From Malus domestica (lineage: Eukaryota; Streptophyta; Magnoliopsida; Rosales; Rosaceae): DNA of 64,000 bases. The DNA is taken from contig NC_091667.1 of NCBI RefSeq assembly GCF_042453785.1, positions 34,588,001 through 34,652,000 on the forward strand. The letters run 5' to 3'. Positions 59,611 through 64,000 of this stretch are shown here, one piece after another (position 1 is the first letter of the stretch; every line of letters starts with the position of its first letter). Both the position numbers and the translations under genes were made by a program. A model generated the notes under the pieces. That model saw nothing but the letters and a program-made list of their open reading frames with translations. It was not told the DNA's origin and did no database searches.

Positions 59611-60301
59611 TACACTAAAATAGAGGGGTGAGACTTAGCTTAACAATATGTTAGTAATAATATGGTTTGAATTCGTCTTTAACAAAAATCGAATTAAAAC
59701 TTCTCAATTATAAATGAAGAGGAATACCCCTATATCGTAATACTAAGTGACAACAACGATCTTAAATTTATGAAAAATAATTTATGCACACATTTTATTT
59801 TAGTCGTTGAATTGAAAAAATATAAAAAAAAAATCAAATAAAAAGGCACGCAAAAAATGAAAAAATAAAGTACGCAGAAATCACTCCTGTTAAAAGCAAG
59901 AACTTTGTTCCCATCCACCAAAATTAATTTTATATGTTGGATCTTGGTAACGGTGGACTTGTGTGAACCAAGAACTAGTACATCACCTCTCAATTTTTAC
60001 CAGCCAACCAACACTCAAAAGGACACCAGAAGAGTGTGGATCGTGGAGAAAATGATTTGATTTGATTAGGGTTTGCAAAATAGGGACCCGAATGACGCAG
60101 ACACATGGTCTTTGGACTGGAAAATCTATGGTCCATTCCCTCTCTATGTATTATTTGAATGAATGGCCACACACTAGGCCACATGATATTTCCATCACCT
60201 TTGCTTTTCATGCCACTTAAGCTTCTTTCTTTCTTTTTTTCTTTTTTCTTTTATAGAACCATTCAAAACATTAATGGTTAATTTTGATATAAAAATAAAA
60301 A
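59607..60301. other. Intergenic; one reverse copy of the GTGAGAT dispersed repeat
   Basis: Between about 59620 and 59770 the order is AGTAATAATATGGTTTGAAT, TCGTCTTTAACAAAAATCGA and CTCAATTATAAATGAAGAG, the reverse complement of the copies near 7440 and 24205. The remainder shows nothing recognisable. Confidence 0.5.
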
Positions 60302-60309
60302 TAAATTTA

Positions 60310-60739
60310 CAGTGACGGAGTCAAAATTTTAGCTTAGGAGGAGCCTAAATGTCTCAATCCGAAACGCTCTTGCGATCTTACAAAAATACTTTGTCATGTA
60401 ATGAATAACCGACCAACGTTGTTTGGGTTTGATATGGTGTCATCCTCTTCCTTAAACATAAACCTCATGCTTCTCTAACTTTCTTCCTCTCTCTCCCTCC
60501 ACTGATCCCAAACCAAAGTCCTCATCAAAGCTCACAACCAACGGGTTGCCTAAACTTCATAAGAGCCACTAGCTTCAAATCAACCCCAATGGAAAAAAAT
60601 TAAAGTAAAAACATTGGATTGGTCCCTAAGCCTATGAAAAATCTTGAAAACCATAAGCATAACATTTAACTTTTCTGCGTAAAAAAAAATGTTAGGATGG
60701 GTCTGTGACCATCTTGGTCCCTTCATAGCTACGCCTCTG
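60310..60739. mobile_element. hAT-like element, CAGTGRCGGAG ends, 430 bp
   Basis: It begins CAGTGACGGAGTCAAAATTT and ends TAGCTACGCCTCTG (reverse complement CAGAGGCGTAGCTA). A perfect 8-bp duplication TAAATTTA flanks it at 60302-60309 and 60740-60747. It is non-coding; its ends resemble those of the HSP90 insertion. Confidence 0.87.
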
Positions 60740-60747
60740 TAAATTTA

Positions 60748-62210
60748 TACAACAGTTAAATCTTGCATATAACTCGTAACTCTTTTCTTTTTCTTTTTTT
60801 TGTTGTGCTGAAATTGGCATATGAAATGTTATGTTTACATTATGAAGTCTCTTTGTATCTGGTTTTTTTAAACGAGGATAAATCTTCGCCTCCTATTTTA
60901 CATCTTCGATAAAGTCCGAAGTTGGTGTACATATCTGAGAGCAAATAAGGCAAAATCTCAAGCACACAAATCGGCTATGCAGCCAAGCAAGCATGTCTAT
61001 GCACTTGAAGCACGTGTGGTCGTGTTTAAACATCTTATTTCATGATAAAAGGTTGTCAATCGTAGCTGGACTAGTGTCGCATTGAAATATTTTCTTCAAA
61101 CAAAAATTAAATAAGAAATCAAATCAGTGCACATGTGCAAACAAATAGTTAATTGGAAGTTTCAAAGTTCTAAATATAATTAGGATCTACATTAATATTA
61201 GGATTAGAACAAAACGTATAAAAAATTAAGTATTTGTGAATCGAATCTTCTGGTCAACAGCAAGTTTTTATTAATGAAGTACTAGAATATGGGCACATAC
61301 AAAGTGTGTGAGAAATTTTTTTATTTTTGTTTTTGAAATAGAATGAGAGAGGAAGAGAGTGATAGAAAATGTGGGAGTGAGAATTTTTTTATTTTAATTT
61401 TAATTAGAGATATGTTATGATTACATGTAGATGGGGCTTTGAAAAAAAAAACAACAAAATTTGGTTGTGTGAAATTACATTTCTACCCTATATTTCTTAT
61501 TCATGTTCTTTTTTAATTAGAGGGTTAAACTGGTAATTTCATAAGATTTTGGTTGACAATGAGTGTTATTAATTAGTAAAGATTAAAGATGGTGTCAAAT
61601 TATATGTTTTTCATATTTAAGCAAGTTTTGCTGGTAGAAGTTGGGCTATTATCCAGGCCCAATATTAGAAGAAAATAGCCCAATCCATTTACAAAATCCA
61701 GCTTCGTCTTGCAAGTGCAATAAATTCTTAAAGGCAACTAACTGTTTACCCATGCGGTACAGTTGGTGGCTTGACATAACAATCCACTTTTCTGGGGGTT
61801 AAAAAGACTTACAAAGACATTTCGGTCTTCCTCTGATCACAATCGTATGATTCACGAGCATCAGGATCAAACTCAAGAAGTGTCGTGAAATAAGAACTTG
61901 AAATTCGCTCTTAACCACGTAATCACCCCGAGATGATTAGTTTAATTTTCATATTTCAAATAATAAACGTTTCCATCTGCTGCTTAAATTAAGCATGTTA
62001 ATCTAGCTTGGGTTAATGCAATGAGAATCTTGAAAATAGAGGATATGCTAGTCTACTAGAGGAAGAAGTAGAAACCCAGCAAAATATATAGGCTATCTAG
62101 CAGACATTATACCTTCCACTCATGTGACACCAGAGACCCAAGACCTTACCTTAATTATTATATATTTAGACTAAAAAATTCACCATTCACACTATGAGCA
62201 CCCCTAACAA
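60748..62210. other. Intergenic, nothing recognised
   Basis: AT-rich DNA with poly-A/poly-T runs. No coding frame with family features, no RNA gene and no repeat with clear ends. Confidence 0.5.
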
Positions 62211-62218
62211 AAAAAGAA

Positions 62219-62429
62219 GGATCTGGATTGTCTGGCCTCTCCCATCTCATACCGTTCACATCCCCTCCTATTTCTGTAGTCACGGTTAAGCTATATTAAC
62301 ATTTTATATTGATTTTTTTTATAGAAATAATAAGACAAAAAACAATAGGAATATAAAATGTTGACGTGGCTTAACCGTAATCTCAGAAATAGGAGAGGAT
62401 GAGATGGGAATGGCAGACAATCTAAGTCC
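62219..62429. mobile_element. hAT-like MITE, GGCAGACAATCT family, copy 2
   Basis: 211 bp beginning GGATCTGGATTGTCTGGCC and ending GGCAGACAATCTAAGTCC. The 8-bp duplication AAAAAGAA lies at 62211-62218 and 62430-62437. The inner palindrome matches copy 1 (GTCACGGTTAAGC / GCTTAACCGTAA). Confidence 0.84.
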
Positions 62430-62733
62430 AAAAAGAAAACCTTCATGTCCAATTGGCCGTATACAATTTAAAAAATAGCCCATGGGACCACGGCTGGGAA
62501 TGGAATAAAATGCAGTAAAGTCGAGCTCAGTTTTTATCGAATACAAACGTATGTGACTTCATAGTCACGTAATGCGATAAATAAATTTTTAGAAAGGTTT
62601 AAAAAAAAATTATGCGACGTAGAAGGAATCTTGGGTGCGGACAATAGCCATTCACAAAATGAGTGAAAATGCCATGCATTAAGGTCGATACAGTAAGGAG
62701 GTGCCAAAAATTTGTATTCTCCATGGTTGGAGT

Positions 62734-63025
62734 CAATGGCGGTACTACAAGGGGTCAAATTGGGTCATCAGGTGACTCGTGAACACAGGAAAGATGACGG
62801 GTGAGCACCTCCGACGAACTTGTGGTCGTCTGTATTGATAACGAATCTATAATACAATATTTTCAAAATATGAAAGATGCCGTGAACAATTATAGCTTTT
62901 AATATTACTTTTGCCTTGAATCATGAATGAATATACTACCGTTTAATTCTTTATTGTTATTTTCGTTTAAATTTTATTCAATTATGTTTAGATCATGATC
63001 CTATAAAGTTCTAGATCCGTCACTG
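62734..63025. mobile_element. hAT-like element, CAGTGRCGGAG ends, 292 bp
   Basis: It begins CAATGGCGGTACTACAAGG and ends CTAGATCCGTCACTG (reverse complement CAGTGACGGATCTAG). The flanks GGTTGGAGT and GTTGGGAGT look like an 8-9-bp duplication with one change. Related by ends to 51531-52299 and 60310-60739. Confidence 0.7.
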
Positions 63026-63391
63026 GTTGGGAGTGATATGCTGTATCAAACCAAAGTCCCAAGTCAAGTCTTTTTCTACAGTTTCTCACCGGACATGATC
63101 TGAAAAACGCGTAGGATCGTACAAATAAAGGAAAGGTCGCTATGGTGGAGATGTGGAAGGCCTACCAACGACGACGACCCCACAAGAAATTGGAATCCTA
63201 CAAAAAAATTGCTCACGCAAATGCCAAACGGTTCCTTCTTGGAAATTGGATACCAACTCTATGATTGCAAAATACTTTTCAAAAACCCGAACCACTTGTC
63301 AAAAAGTGTAAGAAGCCACTAGGGTGCCGTTTCAGTGGGAGATCCGATCACTGATGATGTAACAAGTTTCATAAGCTTTAATTAGTAATCC

Positions 63392-64000
63392 TAGGGCTGG
63401 AAAAAAATCCCAAAAATCTCAAACTAAATCGAAAAATTCCCAAAACCAAACCGAAAAAATCCCAAACCGAAATTCCCAAAAATTTCGGTACCCAATACCG
63501 AACCGATCCCGAAATTTCGGTACGGGAATCCGTCTCAAGTTTTTGGGATTTCGGTATTCCCAAACCGAACCGAAAAAAATATATATATATTATTTAATTT
63601 TTAAATATATATTTAGATCGACAGAGTCCATAGAAAATGAAGGCTTCAATGGTTGCACATATTTATGTATGAATGATTTAAATCGACAGAGTCTTGCAAT
63701 TGTAGCATCTACATTTGAATCCAGATTGGCAGTCTTGCAATTGTAGCATCTACATTTAAATTGACATAGTCTTGCAATTGGCCCATATTGCAACGGGTTT
63801 CTTAGCAGATTGCAGCCCAAAAGTGTTAAAAGGTTCAATTTTAGCCCAAAAACATAATATTTTAGTCCAAAAGCCCAAAATCATTTCGGGATTCCCGATT
63901 TGTCCCGATATCCCGAAACTATTTCGGGATTCTCGAAAATTTGGTTTGGGATCGGTATTGAAATTGGGATTTCCGAAATTTTTGGTTTGGGAATCGGGAC
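63392..64000. mobile_element. hAT-like element with TAGGGCTGG end, cut by the window edge
   Basis: It starts TAGGGCTGGAAAAAAATCCC, and CCGAAA/TTTCGG-rich subterminal sequence follows, as in the element at 4731-5833. A second CGGGATTCCCGA-rich zone at 63880-64000 looks like the approach to the other end, which is outside. Within it, a ~50-bp unit with TTGCAATTGTAGCATCTACA is tandemly repeated (63693-63780). Confidence 0.72.

Overview
The window looks like nuclear DNA of a flowering plant. It has intron-bearing genes with GT..AG borders, a plastid-targeted MinD, a carotenoid hydroxylase, a clock MYB gene and many plant transposons. Several repeats, above all the 3.9 kb non-LINE block at 35.9-39.8 kb and its coiled-coil reading frame, match what I remember from apple and pear. 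Malus/Pyrus (Rosaceae, Maleae) is therefore my best guess, but it is inference.

Layout. 0-1.3 kb: 3' part of a CrRLK1L receptor kinase (+). 2.3-3.0 kb: decayed partial copy of the DeSI-type peptidase gene that stands intact at 8.3-10.7 kb (+). Between them, 4.57-6.87 kb is a hAT-like element with an 8-bp target duplication that carries the first exon of an ATG18-type autophagy gene and is itself split by a second hAT-like element with its own 8-bp duplication. 11.8-12.4 kb: coiled-coil protein of unknown function (-). 15.3-16.1 kb: Harbinger-like element. 17.0-17.9 kb: intronless plastid MinD (+). 18.5-19.9 kb: dead MurC-like gene (-), a peptidoglycan enzyme. 20-24.8 kb: repeats and intergenic DNA. 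24.9-27.1 kb: seven-exon beta-carotene hydroxylase (-). 27.3-32.0 kb: small transposons. 32.1-34.6 kb: five-exon GH28 polygalacturonase-like gene (+).

34.8-49.8 kb is one ruined receptor-like kinase gene (-) spread over 15 kb by retroelements: an RTE-type LINE locus inside a 23-bp target duplication, interrupted by the 3.9 kb block flanked by two diverged LINE 3' ends, and a complete but degenerate Ty1/copia element (43.43-48.64 kb) with a 5-bp duplication. 50.6-54.2 kb: four-exon cytosolic HSP90 gene (+) with heat-shock elements and TATA box, whose third coding exon is split by a 769-bp hAT-like element. 55.3-58.7 kb: eight-exon REVEILLE 6/8-type MYB gene (-). 58.8-64 kb: intergenic, with further hAT-like elements and the start of another copy of the element nested at 4.7 kb.

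The intact genes do not form a pathway; they are ordinary single plant loci. Plastid themes recur (MinD, beta-carotene hydroxylase, MurC relic). The most informative feature is transposon biology: at least eight small repeat families are present in two to five copies, many with target duplications readable by eye, and transposons have struck one HSP90 exon and destroyed one kinase gene. I found no CRISPR array, bacterial operon, rRNA or convincing tRNA. Exon borders were placed by eye from splice consensus and frame, without transcript evidence.
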